Shown here: positions 19,001 through 26,358 of the stretch, piece by piece
Layout of the letters: each line of letters starts with the position of its first letter
How positions within the stretch are numbered: the first letter of the stretch is position 1
NCBI GenBank assembly: GCA_963712485.1
Contig: CAVQID010000043.1
Coordinates: 124,001 to 188,000 of the forward strand
Direction of reading: 5' to 3'
Source of the DNA: JALORV01 sp963712485
Lineage (GTDB): Bacteria; Pseudomonadota; Gammaproteobacteria; Burkholderiales; Burkholderiaceae_F
Length of the DNA stretch: 64,000 nucleotides
Program-made: the position numbers and the translations under genes
The notes under the pieces: model-generated
The model's input: only the letters and a program-made list of their open reading frames with translations
Databases searched by the model: none
What the model was told of the DNA's origin: nothing

Positions 19001-19325
19001 CGCCGACCTTGTACTGGACAGTCAACACCGCCAAGCCGGGCTGCGTCACGGAATAGAGGTGTTCGATCCCGGTGATCTGCGACAGCACCTGTTCGGCCGG
19101 GACCGTCACCAGGTTATGAACGTCCTCGCTCGAGGCGCCCGGAAACGGAATGAAGACGTTCGCCATCGTCACGTTGATCTGCGGCTCCTCCTCCTTCGGC
19201 GTCACAGCGACCGCGAAGGCGCCGAGCAGCAACAGGACGATCGCGATCAGCGGCGTGAGCTGCGCATGAAGAAAGGCACGGGCAATGCGCCCGGAGATGC
19301 CAAGGGGTGCCGAAACGTCGTTCAT
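16023..19325 (-). CDS. RND-family efflux transporter permease
   Basis: An 1,100-residue inner-membrane proton-driven pump of the AcrB/MdtB-like group. Visible are the first membrane segment (TPLIAIVLLLLGAFAVAVTP), the porter-domain start 'ITGIEHLYSVTQPG', the TM4 proton-relay pair in GILVDDAIVVVEN, and the C-terminal repeat with ILLVDFIHQRLADG and RAKPIVLTAVAAMLGALF. A family-typical large periplasmic loop lies between each set of six membrane spans. It follows the adaptor gene by 8 bp and precedes a DUF2892 gene by 10 bp. Substrate is unknown: the flanking DUF2892 proteins and CsoR-type regulator beside sox suggest a sulfur compound or a metal rather than a drug. No outer-membrane TolC partner is in the window. 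Confidence 0.93.
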   Translation of the reverse strand: MNDVSAPLGISGRIARAFLHAQLTPLIAIVLLLLGAFAVAVTPKEEEPQINVTMANVFIPFPGASSEDVHNLVTVPAEQVLSQITGIEHLYSVTQPGLAVLTVQYKVGEPRIDSLVKLYDTLMSNRDWLPMHLGALEPVVKPKGIDDVPIVALTLHSTRDEVTAADLQRVAHELETEIKRVAGTREVSTLGGPGNVVRVTLDPEAMNAHHVTVTDIERALRAANTSLPSGQLTSGNRTVEVRTGQFLRSASDVGQLVVGLGGPTRERRPILLADIARVTDGPDTPSTYVWHGGAATAGGAREFREWPAVTIQVSKKAGENAASVAAAVIERVERLKGQLIPADVVVKETRNYGATANDKANQLIKKLIFATLSVVALVWATLGKREAVIVGAAVVLTLASTLFASWAWGFTLNRVSLFALIFSIGILVDDAIVVVENIHRRALIDHLPLAQVIPRAVDEVGGPTILATFTVIAALLPMAFVTGLMGPYMAPIPINSSMGMLLSLAIAFVITPWMALRLLPAAHGVPTGSDKLGARLAGFFERVMRPFLRGDAGRRSRRWLGLGIAGAIALSILLVPLNLVVLKMLPFDNKSEFQIIVDMPTGAPVETTAAVLRELAVEVAKVPEVLDYQAYAGLSAPINFNGLVRQYYLRSGGEVGDLQVNLVAKGDRNRKSHEIAQAVRPALEAIAKRHGADLKVVEVPPGPPVLSPIVAEIYGPDVAGQMRLAKQVRGVFERTRDITAVDDTVLDPAERIVLRVDTAKAAQYGIPAAEVARVAKMALAGEDVTPLHDGASKYAVPVRLGLADSAKGSIDTLLKLRVRGPDSVRDEQTGLPYEIALSELVRPITLPRERVLHRKDLQPVVYVTGDVAGGSGKTDSPLYGMFAMRKAIAGITAPDGQPLSEHWIAAPSDRYASFGIKWDGEWQITYETFRDMGIAYAVGLVLIYLLVVAQFHSYLTPLVIMAPIPLTIIGVLPGHALLGAQFTATSMIGMIALAGIIVRNSILLVDFIHQRLADGVDFEQATIEAAATRAKPIVLTAVAAMLGALFILDDPIFNGLAISLLFGIFVSTVLTLVLIPVLYYAVNYRAVQAPAGAAPTTASA

Positions 19326-19333
19326 GGCAGCGT

Positions 19334-20410
19334 TCAGCGCACCGCGAGCGGATTGACGAGCACGCGCTCGCCGTCGCTGAGCCCGGCCAGGATCTCGACG
19401 CCACCGCCCTCTACGGTCGTTCCGACGCGTACCTGGCGCAACTGCGGTCGACCGTCGGCGCCCACGACGTTGACGGCGGTGAGCTCGCCGCGGCGGATCA
19501 GCGTCGCTTCGGGAACCACGAGCTTCTTCGAGCGGCCGATGGGTAGCAGGATCTTCGCGGCGGCGCCGGGCGTGAGGCCGGGTGTGTCACCTGCCGGCAG
19601 GTCCGCGCGGACTTGCGTGGACAGCAGCCTTGCGTCCGCAGCAGGCAGGATCGTCACGCGTGTCGCCGCGATGGTCCGGCCCAACTGCGGCAGCTCGACT
19701 GCGGCCCGCGTTATGCCAGCCGTTTTCGGCAGGATCAACTGGGGCAGGTTGCCGACCGCGCGCAGTGCGGAGGGGTCATGCACCGCCACAACACCCCGTC
19801 CGGGGCTGGCGACCTCGCCCGGCTCCATCAGGCGGCGGGTAACAACGCCGTCGATCGGCGAACGCAGTTCCGCATAGCTGCGGGCAGTATCGGCCTGCGT
19901 GCGACCCGCGCGGGCCGCATCGGCCGTTGCCTGGGCCGCCTTGTAATCCGCTTCGGCCTTGTCCAGTGCGGCCCTACTCACGAAATTCTTCTCGAGCAGG
20001 CTGTGTGTCCGTTCGAGGTTGAGCCGAGCCTGCGCCAGCTGGGCGTCGGCCTGGGCCACGCCGGCGCGGCCCGCCGCGACCTGGGCGTCGGTGTCGCGCG
20101 TGTCGATGCGTGCGAGCACCTGACCCTTTTTTACCCTGTCGCCGGCGTCGACCAGGATTTCCACGACCGCTCCGGAAAGCTGCGCCGCCACCGTTGCCTG
20201 GCGTATGGCCTCAATCACAGCGTCGGCCGCATAAACGTCGTCCACCGGACGCAGGCTCGCCTCGAAGACTGCAGGGGAACCGCCCGGCTTGCCGGCAATG
20301 CCGTTGTCTGCCATGGCGGAGGCGGCAACCATCAAAGCGACAAGACCGAACCCGACTGGCCGAAGTGCACGGTGCAGGGCACCTTTGGCGTACGGACGTG
20401 GCTGCGACAT
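19334..20410 (-). CDS. RND efflux periplasmic adaptor (membrane fusion protein)
   Basis: A 358-residue periplasmic linker between pump and outer-membrane channel. It has an N-terminal signal (VGFGLVALMVAASAMA), the lipoyl-like halves ATVAAQLSGAVVEILVDAGDRVKKGQVLARID and 'LRSPIDGVVTRRLMEPGEVASPG', an alpha-helical hairpin between them (about 110-180) rich in Ala/Gln, and a C-terminal beta-barrel domain ending in LSDGERVLVNPLAVR. ATG 20410 follows the strong SD AGGAGGG at seven bases; GTG 20413 is one codon upstream. It lies 29 bp after a small DUF2892 gene and immediately before the permease. Confidence 0.92.
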   Translation of the reverse strand: MSQPRPYAKGALHRALRPVGFGLVALMVAASAMADNGIAGKPGGSPAVFEASLRPVDDVYAADAVIEAIRQATVAAQLSGAVVEILVDAGDRVKKGQVLARIDTRDTDAQVAAGRAGVAQADAQLAQARLNLERTHSLLEKNFVSRAALDKAEADYKAAQATADAARAGRTQADTARSYAELRSPIDGVVTRRLMEPGEVASPGRGVVAVHDPSALRAVGNLPQLILPKTAGITRAAVELPQLGRTIAATRVTILPAADARLLSTQVRADLPAGDTPGLTPGAAAKILLPIGRSKKLVVPEATLIRRGELTAVNVVGADGRPQLRQVRVGTTVEGGGVEILAGLSDGERVLVNPLAVR

Positions 20411-20439
20411 CACGGTTCCCTCCTGCCGGAACGGCCAAC

Positions 20440-20631
20440 CTACTTCTTCATCCCGCAGGTGTCGACGCCGAGCAGCGAGTACGCAGGGCAGGTGCGCAGC
20501 AGACCCGTCGCCAGCGGCAGGACACCGATATAGCCCCAGAGGCCGATCGTTCCGGTGGCGGCCAGGGCAATCAGGGCGATTCCTGCGACGATGCGCAGGG
20601 TTCGATCGACATTTCCGACATTCACGGTCAT
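20440..20631 (-). CDS. Small DUF2892 membrane protein, first gene of the RND operon
   Basis: A 63-residue protein with the DUF2892 pattern: start MTVNVGNVDRTLRI, two hydrophobic helices (VAGIALIALAATG, YIGVLPLATGLL) and the signature 'RTCPAYSLLGVDTC', giving two cysteines. This form matches the membrane part of YgaP. ATG 20631 has AAGG upstream; the frame is open to 20697 but that part lacks similarity. It is promoter-proximal: the CsoR-type palindrome lies 87 bp upstream. Together with the second DUF2892 gene it brackets the RND pump. Confidence 0.85.
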   Translation of the reverse strand: MTVNVGNVDRTLRIVAGIALIALAATGTIGLWGYIGVLPLATGLLRTCPAYSLLGVDTCGMKK

Positions 20632-20717
20632 GGCAGGGCCTTTGTCTCGGGTTGTGGGCGCAGCGGAACGGGGCTGGGAAAGCGGATGCACCAACACATA
20701 CTATAACTCGATTATGC

Positions 20718-20735
20718 TATACCCCCTAGGGTATA
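20718..20735. promoter_or_regulatory. Probable CsoR/CstR-type operator
   Basis: Inverted repeat TATACCC (20718-20724) and GGGTATA (20729-20735) with a CCTA spacer. AT-flanked C-tract/G-tract palindromes of this layout are the binding sites of CsoR-family repressors. It lies upstream of the DUF2892-RND operon whose last gene encodes such a repressor, and about 150 bp from the sox regulator promoter, so autoregulation is the simplest reading. Confidence 0.65.
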
Positions 20736-20861
20736 TGGGGAGGTGTTGACCCATCTCAAGCCCCGGCGGAGCGCGGCGGTGCAGACTTGTCGAAGGCCGA
20801 CTTCGGCGGTGGCGGCGTGGGGACGCGAAGGCGAGTTCGCAGTCGCGGGGCTAACTGCGGC

Positions 20862-20909
20862 TTGACAACGGAATATGCGTCGTGGAACATATGCGTCCTT
20901 ACGCATATG
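20862..20909 (+). promoter_or_regulatory. arsR-sox promoter with an ArsR-type operator
   Basis: A perfect -35 hexamer TTGACA is at 20862-20867; the -10 is weak (best near 20885-20893). A perfect 9-bp inverted repeat, CATATGCGT (20888-20896) and ACGCATATG (20901-20909) with a CCTT spacer, overlies the expected -10/+1. A third copy of the half-site ATATGCGT at 20873-20880 is a direct repeat 16 bp upstream. A repressor bound here would block RNA polymerase. Confidence 0.65.
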
Positions 20910-20920
20910 GACATGGCTCC

Positions 20921-21280
20921 GTGGAACCCGAGCTGGAACGGCTGTTCGAGGTGGTGTCGGGGTATTTCGGTCTGCTGGCCGAGCCGACCCGGCTGAAGAT
21001 CCTGAACGCCATCTGTGACGAGGAGCGAAGCGTCTCGGACGTCGTTGAGCGGGTCGGTTCGAGCCAGACGAACGTGTCGCGTCATTTGAACCTGATGTAT
21101 GGACGCGGCGTTCTGAAGCGCCGCCGCGACGGCGCGACCGTGTACTACTCGGTCAGCGACCCCAACCTCGTGACGCTGTGTCGTACCGCCTGCGTTCACA
21201 TCGCGAGCCAGCACGACGAGCCGGCGGTCACAAGCCGGACGCTGAAGCGGTTCATGCCGTCGAAGCAGACACGGAAGTAG
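20921..21280 (+). CDS. ArsR/SmtB-family redox- or persulfide-responsive regulator of sox
   Basis: A winged-helix repressor of about 119 residues. The LFEVVSGYFGLLAEPTRLKIL block and the recognition helix SSQTNVSRHLNLMYGRG define the family. Cys32 (AIC) and Cys87/Cys91 (LCRTAC) sit where BigR/SqrR/YgaV-type regulators carry the cysteine pair that senses persulfide or redox state; classical metal-site residues of ArsR are not seen. GTG 20921 is chosen because it leaves the 20888-20909 palindrome upstream and starts like the family (VEPELERLFE); ATG 20891 and GTG 20882 are alternatives that would put the operator inside the gene. Thirteen bp separate it from soxC, so it probably represses its own operon. 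Confidence 0.88.
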   Translation: MEPELERLFEVVSGYFGLLAEPTRLKILNAICDEERSVSDVVERVGSSQTNVSRHLNLMYGRGVLKRRRDGATVYYSVSDPNLVTLCRTACVHIASQHDEPAVTSRTLKRFMPSKQTRK

Positions 21281-21293
21281 AAGGGGAGAGAGG

Positions 21294-22628
21294 ATGAGCA
21301 AGGCAGGAAAGGTCATCGAGCGAGGCCGCATCACTGCGGCGCCGGAGAATCATCTCTCGGCCGAGACGCTGCGCGCAGCGCAGCGGTCGCGTCGCGGTTT
21401 CCTCGGCTCAAGCGCCGCCATAGCGGGCGCGCTGGCGGCGGCTAGCGGTCGGGCGCTGGCACAGGCGCCCTACGAGCCGCCGAACGTGCCGCCGTGGACG
21501 CGCACCCTCGGCGCACCGGTGACGCTGCGTCCATACGGCACCCCGTCCGAGTTCGAGGCGAACGTCGTTCGCCGGCAGAGCCCGGGCCTGACGCCACAGC
21601 CGCAGTCGTCAGTGAGCTTCACGCCGCTGCAGAACCTGTTCGGGATCATCACACCGAGCGGCGTGCATTTCGAACGACATCATTCGGGTATGCCGATCAT
21701 CGATCCTGCGCAGCACCGCCTGATGATCCACGGCATGGTCAAGCGTCCGCTGGTGCTGACGATGGACGACCTCCTGCGCTACCCCTCCGTGTCGCGCATC
21801 CACTTCATCGAGTGCGGGGCCAATTCCGGCATGGAGTGGGCCAACGTCGCGGTGCCGACGGTGCAGTACTCGCACGGCATGCTGGCGTGCAGCGAGTTCA
21901 CCGGAGTGCTGCTGTCGACGCTGCTCGATGAGGTCGGCTACGACAGGAAGAACGCCAGGTTCATTCTCGCCGAGGGCTCGGATGGATCGGCGCTGACGCG
22001 CACGATTCCGCTGGAGTTCGCGTTGAACGACGTCATGGTCGTGTACGGGCAAAACGGCGAAATGCTGCGTCCCGAGAACGGCTATCCGTTGCGTCTTCTG
22101 GTCCCGGGCGTGCAGGGCGTCTCCAGCGTCAAGTGGCTGCGCCGCCTCGAAGTCGGCGACAAGCCGTGGAACTCGCGTGAGGAGTCGCTTCACTACGTCG
22201 ACCTGATGCCCGACGGCACACATCGCCAGTATTCGATGGTGCAGGAGGTGAAGTCGGTCATCACGAGTCCGTCCGGCGGGCAGAAGCTGGTGGGCAAGGG
22301 CTACTACGAGGTCTCGGGCCTCGCGTGGAGCGGCCGCGGCAAGATCAGGCGTGTCGACGTCTCGACAGATGGTGGCAAGAACTGGGCGGCGGCACAACTG
22401 CAGGAGCCGGTACTGACCAAGGCGCTGACGCGCTTCCGTTACGACTGGAACTGGAACGGTGGGCCGGCGCTACTGCAGAGCCGGGCGGTCGACGAGTCCG
22501 GGCACATCCAGCCGATGATCGGCGCGCTGCGCGCCGTGCGCGGTACGCGTTCGATCTATCACAACAACGGGATCAAGACCTGGCAGGTCAATCCGAACGG
22601 GGAGGTCTGGAATGTTCAGATTGGCTGA
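21294..22628 (+). CDS. soxC: Sulfane dehydrogenase molybdoprotein SoxC
   Basis: Molybdenum-cofactor subunit of SoxCD, which oxidises the sulfane sulfur bound to SoxY in the periplasm with release of six electrons. The 444-residue protein has a Tat signal (RSRRGFLGSSAA, residues 31-42, then an Ala-rich region to ALAQ) and a sulfite-oxidase fold: the molybdenum-ligand Cys174 in HFIECGANSGMEW, LRLLVPGVQGVSSVKWLRR and the C-terminal Mo-co dimer domain with VDVSTDGGKNW. The SD GGGGAGAGAGG precedes ATG 21294. Its end overlaps soxD by 17 bp, as expected for partners made in equal amounts. Confidence 0.97.
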   Translation: MSKAGKVIERGRITAAPENHLSAETLRAAQRSRRGFLGSSAAIAGALAAASGRALAQAPYEPPNVPPWTRTLGAPVTLRPYGTPSEFEANVVRRQSPGLTPQPQSSVSFTPLQNLFGIITPSGVHFERHHSGMPIIDPAQHRLMIHGMVKRPLVLTMDDLLRYPSVSRIHFIECGANSGMEWANVAVPTVQYSHGMLACSEFTGVLLSTLLDEVGYDRKNARFILAEGSDGSALTRTIPLEFALNDVMVVYGQNGEMLRPENGYPLRLLVPGVQGVSSVKWLRRLEVGDKPWNSREESLHYVDLMPDGTHRQYSMVQEVKSVITSPSGGQKLVGKGYYEVSGLAWSGRGKIRRVDVSTDGGKNWAAAQLQEPVLTKALTRFRYDWNWNGGPALLQSRAVDESGHIQPMIGALRAVRGTRSIYHNNGIKTWQVNPNGEVWNVQIG

Positions 22629-23673
22629 TGCCTTGACGGGCATGATCCTCGCCGCCGGACTGGCGACGACGGCGGCGCAGGGCCAGGCGCCCTCCACGAC
22701 CGATACGGCGAAGTACGGCTTCGGTCGCGCCCCGACGTCCGACGAGATCGACGGCTGGGACATCGACGTGCGTCCCGACGGCCACGGCGTGAAGAAGGGC
22801 AAGGGCACTGTCGCGCAGGGCCAGAACGTGTTCGATTCCAAGTGTTCGAGTTGCCATGGCACATTCGGCGAGAGCAACCGCTACCTGGCTATCGCCGGGG
22901 GCGTGAAGAAGGAAGACCTCGCCACCGGCCGCGCCAGCGCGCTGAAGCAGTCCGATGGCATACGCACGGTCGGGACGAAGCTCAATTCGGCCGCCACGCT
23001 GTGGGATTACATCTTCCGGGCGATGCCGTGGACCTTCCCACAGTCGTTGTCCGCCGACGAGACCTACGCGGTTACCGCCTACGTGCTGCACCTCAACGAG
23101 ATCGTGCCGGCGGACTTCGAGCTGAACGACGGCAATCTCATCAAGGTGCCGATGCCGAACCGCAACGGGATGACGACCAACCACGGCATGTCGTCGGTGA
23201 AGGGCAAGCCCGACGTGCAGGGATCGAACTGCATGAAGGACTGCGTGCCGGAGGTGAAGGTGACCTCCTCGCTGCCCGAGTTCGCGCGCAATCAGCACGG
23301 CAACCTGGCCGAGCAGATGCGGCCTCTCGGGCCACAGCGCGGAATCGACACCACGAGGTACGATCCGGGCGCGACGAAAGTGGCGACCGCCGCTCCGGTC
23401 CCGGCGGCCCCCGCAGGTGCGAACGTGCAGCAGTTGTTGGCGAGCAATGCCTGCACCGCTTGCCATGCGGTCGACAGCAAGGTTGTCGGCCCGGGGTTCC
23501 GCGAGATCGGTGCCAAGCACAAGGCGCGCACCGATGCGGAAGCCTACCTCGCGAAGAAGATGAAGGAAGGCGGCCAGGGCGTGTGGGGCACGGTGCCGAT
23601 GCCGCCGCAGCCGAATCTTAAGGAGGCCGACGCCAGGACGATCGCGCGCTGGATCCTCGGTGGCGCCAAGTAG
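22612..23673 (+). CDS. soxD: Sulfane dehydrogenase diheme cytochrome c SoxD
   Basis: Electron-accepting partner of SoxC. The 353-residue protein has an N-terminal signal (LTGMILAAGLATTAAQGQA) and two c-type heme motifs: CSSCH at 78-82 and CTACH at 281-285. The first domain ends with the SoxD-typical 'RNGMTTNHGM' stretch; a Pro/Ala linker (about 259-270) leads to the second cytochrome domain, so this is the long diheme form. The gene starts inside the end of soxC. A normal soxD beside a full reverse dsr set is the notable point here. Confidence 0.97.
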   Translation: MFRLADALTGMILAAGLATTAAQGQAPSTTDTAKYGFGRAPTSDEIDGWDIDVRPDGHGVKKGKGTVAQGQNVFDSKCSSCHGTFGESNRYLAIAGGVKKEDLATGRASALKQSDGIRTVGTKLNSAATLWDYIFRAMPWTFPQSLSADETYAVTAYVLHLNEIVPADFELNDGNLIKVPMPNRNGMTTNHGMSSVKGKPDVQGSNCMKDCVPEVKVTSSLPEFARNQHGNLAEQMRPLGPQRGIDTTRYDPGATKVATAAPVPAAPAGANVQQLLASNACTACHAVDSKVVGPGFREIGAKHKARTDAEAYLAKKMKEGGQGVWGTVPMPPQPNLKEADARTIARWILGGAK

Positions 23674-23770
23674 TAGTAGTTATCCCTATAGTTGTGCAAT
23701 ACGGTGTGCCTTTGCAGTACCCGCTCCGGTAAATTCGCAACAAACGCTTATCGAAAGGCAGGAGGACGAC

Positions 23771-24238
23771 ATGAATCGCAATCGCAGGGAGTTCGTCAAG
23801 GCAGGCAGCGTTCTGGGCCTGATGGTGGCGGCGGGACTCATTACCGCCGAACAAGCGCAGGCTCAAGCGCAGGCATGGAACAAGGCGGCGTTCGATGCCA
23901 AGTCGCTGAACGACACGGTCAAGGCGCTGGGTGGCTCGAGCGCTGCGCAGAGCGCCGACATCGCAATCACGGCACCGGACATCGCCGAAAATGGCGCGGT
24001 CGTACCGGTCGGCGTGACGAGCAAGATCCCGAACACGCAGGGTGTCTACATCCTGGTCGAGAAGAACCCGAACGCGCTGGCTGCCGGCTTCACGATTCCG
24101 GCGGGCACGGAAGCCAACGTCGCGACGCGTATCAAGATGGGACAGACGTCGAACGTCCACGCCGTGGTGAAGGCGGACAACAAGTTCTACGTCGCCACCA
24201 AGGAAGTCAAGGTCACGCTCGGCGGCTGCGGCGGCTAG
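23771..24238 (+). CDS. soxY: Sulfur carrier protein SoxY
   Basis: Swinging-arm carrier of the Sox cycle: sulfur intermediates are bound to the C-terminal cysteine. The 155-residue protein has a Tat signal (NRRREFVKAG-like: RNRREFVKAGSVLGLMVAAG) and ends in the diagnostic GGCGG motif with Cys153. The AGGAGG SD is six bases before ATG 23771. The 97-bp gap after soxD could hold a processing site, but I see no terminator. It functions as a heterodimer with SoxZ, the next gene. Confidence 0.97.
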   Translation: MNRNRREFVKAGSVLGLMVAAGLITAEQAQAQAQAWNKAAFDAKSLNDTVKALGGSSAAQSADIAITAPDIAENGAVVPVGVTSKIPNTQGVYILVEKNPNALAAGFTIPAGTEANVATRIKMGQTSNVHAVVKADNKFYVATKEVKVTLGGCGG

Positions 24239-24279
24239 CGATTCAAGAATCCGGGAATCACAGAGTTCAGGAGAACTAC

Positions 24280-24591
24280 ATGGCAGATCCGATGCGTATC
24301 CGCGCCACCGAAACGCCCGAAGGCGTCGACGTGCGAGTACTGATGAGCCACGAGATGGAAACCGGTCAGCGCCGCGACTCCGCGGGCAACCTCGTACCGG
24401 CCCACTTCATCCAGACCGTTGTCGTCAGCTATGCCGGCAAGCCGGTACTGAATGCCGAATGGGGTCCGGCAGTGGCGAAAAATCCTTACCTGCAGTTCAA
24501 GTTCAAGGGCGGCAAGAAGGGCGAGAAGCTCACGGTCACCTGGGTCGACAACAAGGGCGAGACCCGCACCGACGAAGCGACGATCGGCTAG
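24280..24591 (+). CDS. soxZ: SoxYZ complex subunit SoxZ
   Basis: A 103-residue immunoglobulin-like partner of SoxY. The pattern PMRIRATETPEGVDVRVLMSHEMETGQR, 'AHFIQTVVVSYAGKPVL' and the closing 'WVDNKGETRTDEATIG' is typical for the family. No signal peptide is present, as usual; it is exported bound to Tat-borne SoxY. The SD AGGAGAA precedes ATG 24280. It is 41 bp from soxY. Confidence 0.96.
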   Translation: MADPMRIRATETPEGVDVRVLMSHEMETGQRRDSAGNLVPAHFIQTVVVSYAGKPVLNAEWGPAVAKNPYLQFKFKGGKKGEKLTVTWVDNKGETRTDEATIG

Positions 24592-24863
24592 TCACGACTG
24601 GTCGCTGCCCTCGGAGGGGATCAGCGGGCTGGTTGCGTTTTAACCGCAGTGCACCTTCGCGCGCGCAAGATCCGTCCCTCCAGGGTGATGCCGGACGCGC
24701 CCATCGCTTGTCGGGCGTTGCCGAAGCCGCGCGGTTGCAGGCGCTCGAGGGATATGTTTATCTTCGGCCGTACGGCACGAGTAGTCAGGTATCAACTTCA
24801 GAAATTCAGAGCTCCCGCAGAGGAGCAAATCGGCAGCCACTCACGCCAGGAGGCAGAGCAATC

Positions 24864-25682
24864 ATGAGAAAGTTGACGTTGGCCACAACCGTGGCCGCGA
24901 TTGGCCTGGGCATCGCGAGCGCCAGCGCGTTCGCCCAGGGGAGCGCAGCAGAGGGAATTGCGCGGTATCGCGAGATGCTGCAGGATGGCAATCCCGCGGA
25001 GCTCACGGTCGCACGTGGCGAAGAGATCTGGAAGGCCAAGCGCGGCCCGAAGAACGTCTCGCTCGAGCAGTGCGACCTTGGTATCGGGCCGGGCGTCATC
25101 AAGGGGGCCTACGCGCAACTGCCGCGATACTTCGCCGATGCCGACCAGGTGATGGATTTCGAAGCCCGCGTGGTCTGGTGCATGGTCAACCTGCAAGGAA
25201 TGGATCGGGCAGCGATCACCAAGAGCCCATATTCCGGTGCCGGCCAGCGGCAGACGGACATCGAGGCACTGGCCGCGTTCGGTGCAGAGATGTCGCGCGG
25301 CATGCCGGTCAACGTTTCGCAAAGTCATCCCAAGGAAAGGGCGTCGTTCGATCGCGGCAAGCAGGCTTTCTACATGCGCGGTGGACCGTACGACTTTTCC
25401 TGCGCGACCTGTCACGGTGTGACGGGCCAGCGCATCCGCTTGCAGGATCTGCCGAACATCTCCAGCAACAAGCCTGACGCCGATCGCGCATTCACGACCT
25501 GGCCCGCCTACCGGGTGTCGCAGGGGGCTCTGCGCTCGATGCAATGGCGCCTGTATGACTGCTTTCGGCAGCAGCGCTGGCCGGAGCTCGTGTTCCTGTC
25601 ACCAACGTCGATCGACCTGATCACCTTCCTTGGCGTCAACGCCAACGGCGCGAAGATGGACGCGCCGGCCATCAAGCGCTGA
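24864..25682 (+). CDS. soxA: Sulfur oxidation c-type cytochrome SoxA
   Basis: Catalytic subunit of SoxAX, which joins thiosulfate to SoxY-Cys. The 272-residue precursor has a Sec signal (LTLATTVAAIGLGIASASAFAQ). It has a single heme motif CATCH (180-184), the active-site heme-ligand cysteine C233 in LYDCFRQQRWPEL and a C70/C106 pair that replaces the lost first heme of diheme SoxA by a disulfide. ATG 24864 follows AGGAGGCAG. The 272 bp between soxZ and soxA contain no gene and no obvious terminator. Confidence 0.96.
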   Translation: MRKLTLATTVAAIGLGIASASAFAQGSAAEGIARYREMLQDGNPAELTVARGEEIWKAKRGPKNVSLEQCDLGIGPGVIKGAYAQLPRYFADADQVMDFEARVVWCMVNLQGMDRAAITKSPYSGAGQRQTDIEALAAFGAEMSRGMPVNVSQSHPKERASFDRGKQAFYMRGGPYDFSCATCHGVTGQRIRLQDLPNISSNKPDADRAFTTWPAYRVSQGALRSMQWRLYDCFRQQRWPELVFLSPTSIDLITFLGVNANGAKMDAPAIKR

Positions 25683-25692
25683 GGAGATGACG

Positions 25693-26310
25693 ATGAAGAA
25701 CAAAGCCATTCTCGGAGTCGCCGGTCTTGCCGTGCTTGCCGGGTGCGCCACGTACGTCGCGCCGACGAAGGAAGAGTCGGTCCAGGCGGTCAAGTCCTCG
25801 TTCAAGGAACGCGGGCCGGCAAAGCTCGATCGGCTGGACCAGACCGAGATCCAGGCCGTCTGCTCGGATGCCCAGCTCATCGGCAAGCAGGTGCCGAAGG
25901 CGGAGGCCGACGCATTGCAGAAGAAGGTACTGGCAACAATCAAGTACCCGTCCGACGGCAATTACCTGGGCGACTTCAAGCAGGGCGAGCGCATTGCGCA
26001 GTCCGGCGTCGGCATGCAGTGGAGCGACGGACCGAAGACGGTCAACGGCGGCAACTGCTACGCCTGCCATCAGATCAGCGAGGCCGAAGTCTCGTTCGGG
26101 AACATCGGTCCTTCGCTCAAGGGCTACGGCAAGCTGCGCGGATACAACGAGGCGACCCTGAAGTACACGTGGGGCAAGATCTGGAATACGCACGCGTTCA
26201 ACCTCTGCTCGCAGATGCCGCGCTATGGCGATGCCGGCATCCTGTCGGAAGCGCAGATCAAGGATGTGATGGCGCTGCTGCTCGATCCGAACTCTCCCGT
26301 CAACAAGTAA
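25693..26310 (+). CDS. soxX: Sulfur oxidation c-type cytochrome SoxX (lipoprotein form)
   Basis: Electron-accepting partner of SoxA. The 205-residue protein has a monoheme motif CYACH (122-126) and a likely distal Met in CSQMPRYG. Unlike many SoxX proteins, it has a lipoprotein signal: MKNKAILGVAGLAVLAGCA with the lipobox LAGC and lipid-carrying Cys18, so SoxAX may be tethered to a membrane. ATG 25693 is preferred because GAGGAG (25681-25686) is six bases upstream; ATG 25687 would abut it. An extra domain of about 70 residues precedes the heme domain. Confidence 0.95.
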   Translation: MKNKAILGVAGLAVLAGCATYVAPTKEESVQAVKSSFKERGPAKLDRLDQTEIQAVCSDAQLIGKQVPKAEADALQKKVLATIKYPSDGNYLGDFKQGERIAQSGVGMQWSDGPKTVNGGNCYACHQISEAEVSFGNIGPSLKGYGKLRGYNEATLKYTWGKIWNTHAFNLCSQMPRYGDAGILSEAQIKDVMALLLDPNSPVNK

Positions 26311-26321
26311 CCCGGAGTCCA

Positions 26322-26351
26322 GGGCGGCCGCAAAGCGGCCGCCCTTTTTTT
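26322..26351 (+). terminator. Intrinsic terminator after soxX
   Basis: A perfect ten-base-pair GC stem, GGGCGGCCGC (26322-26331) with GCGGCCGCCC (26335-26344), an AAA loop and seven T (26345-26351). It sits between soxX and the tlpA-soxB-soxW group, only seven bases before the tlpA start. Confidence 0.92.
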
Positions 26352-26358
26352 CGCCCGC

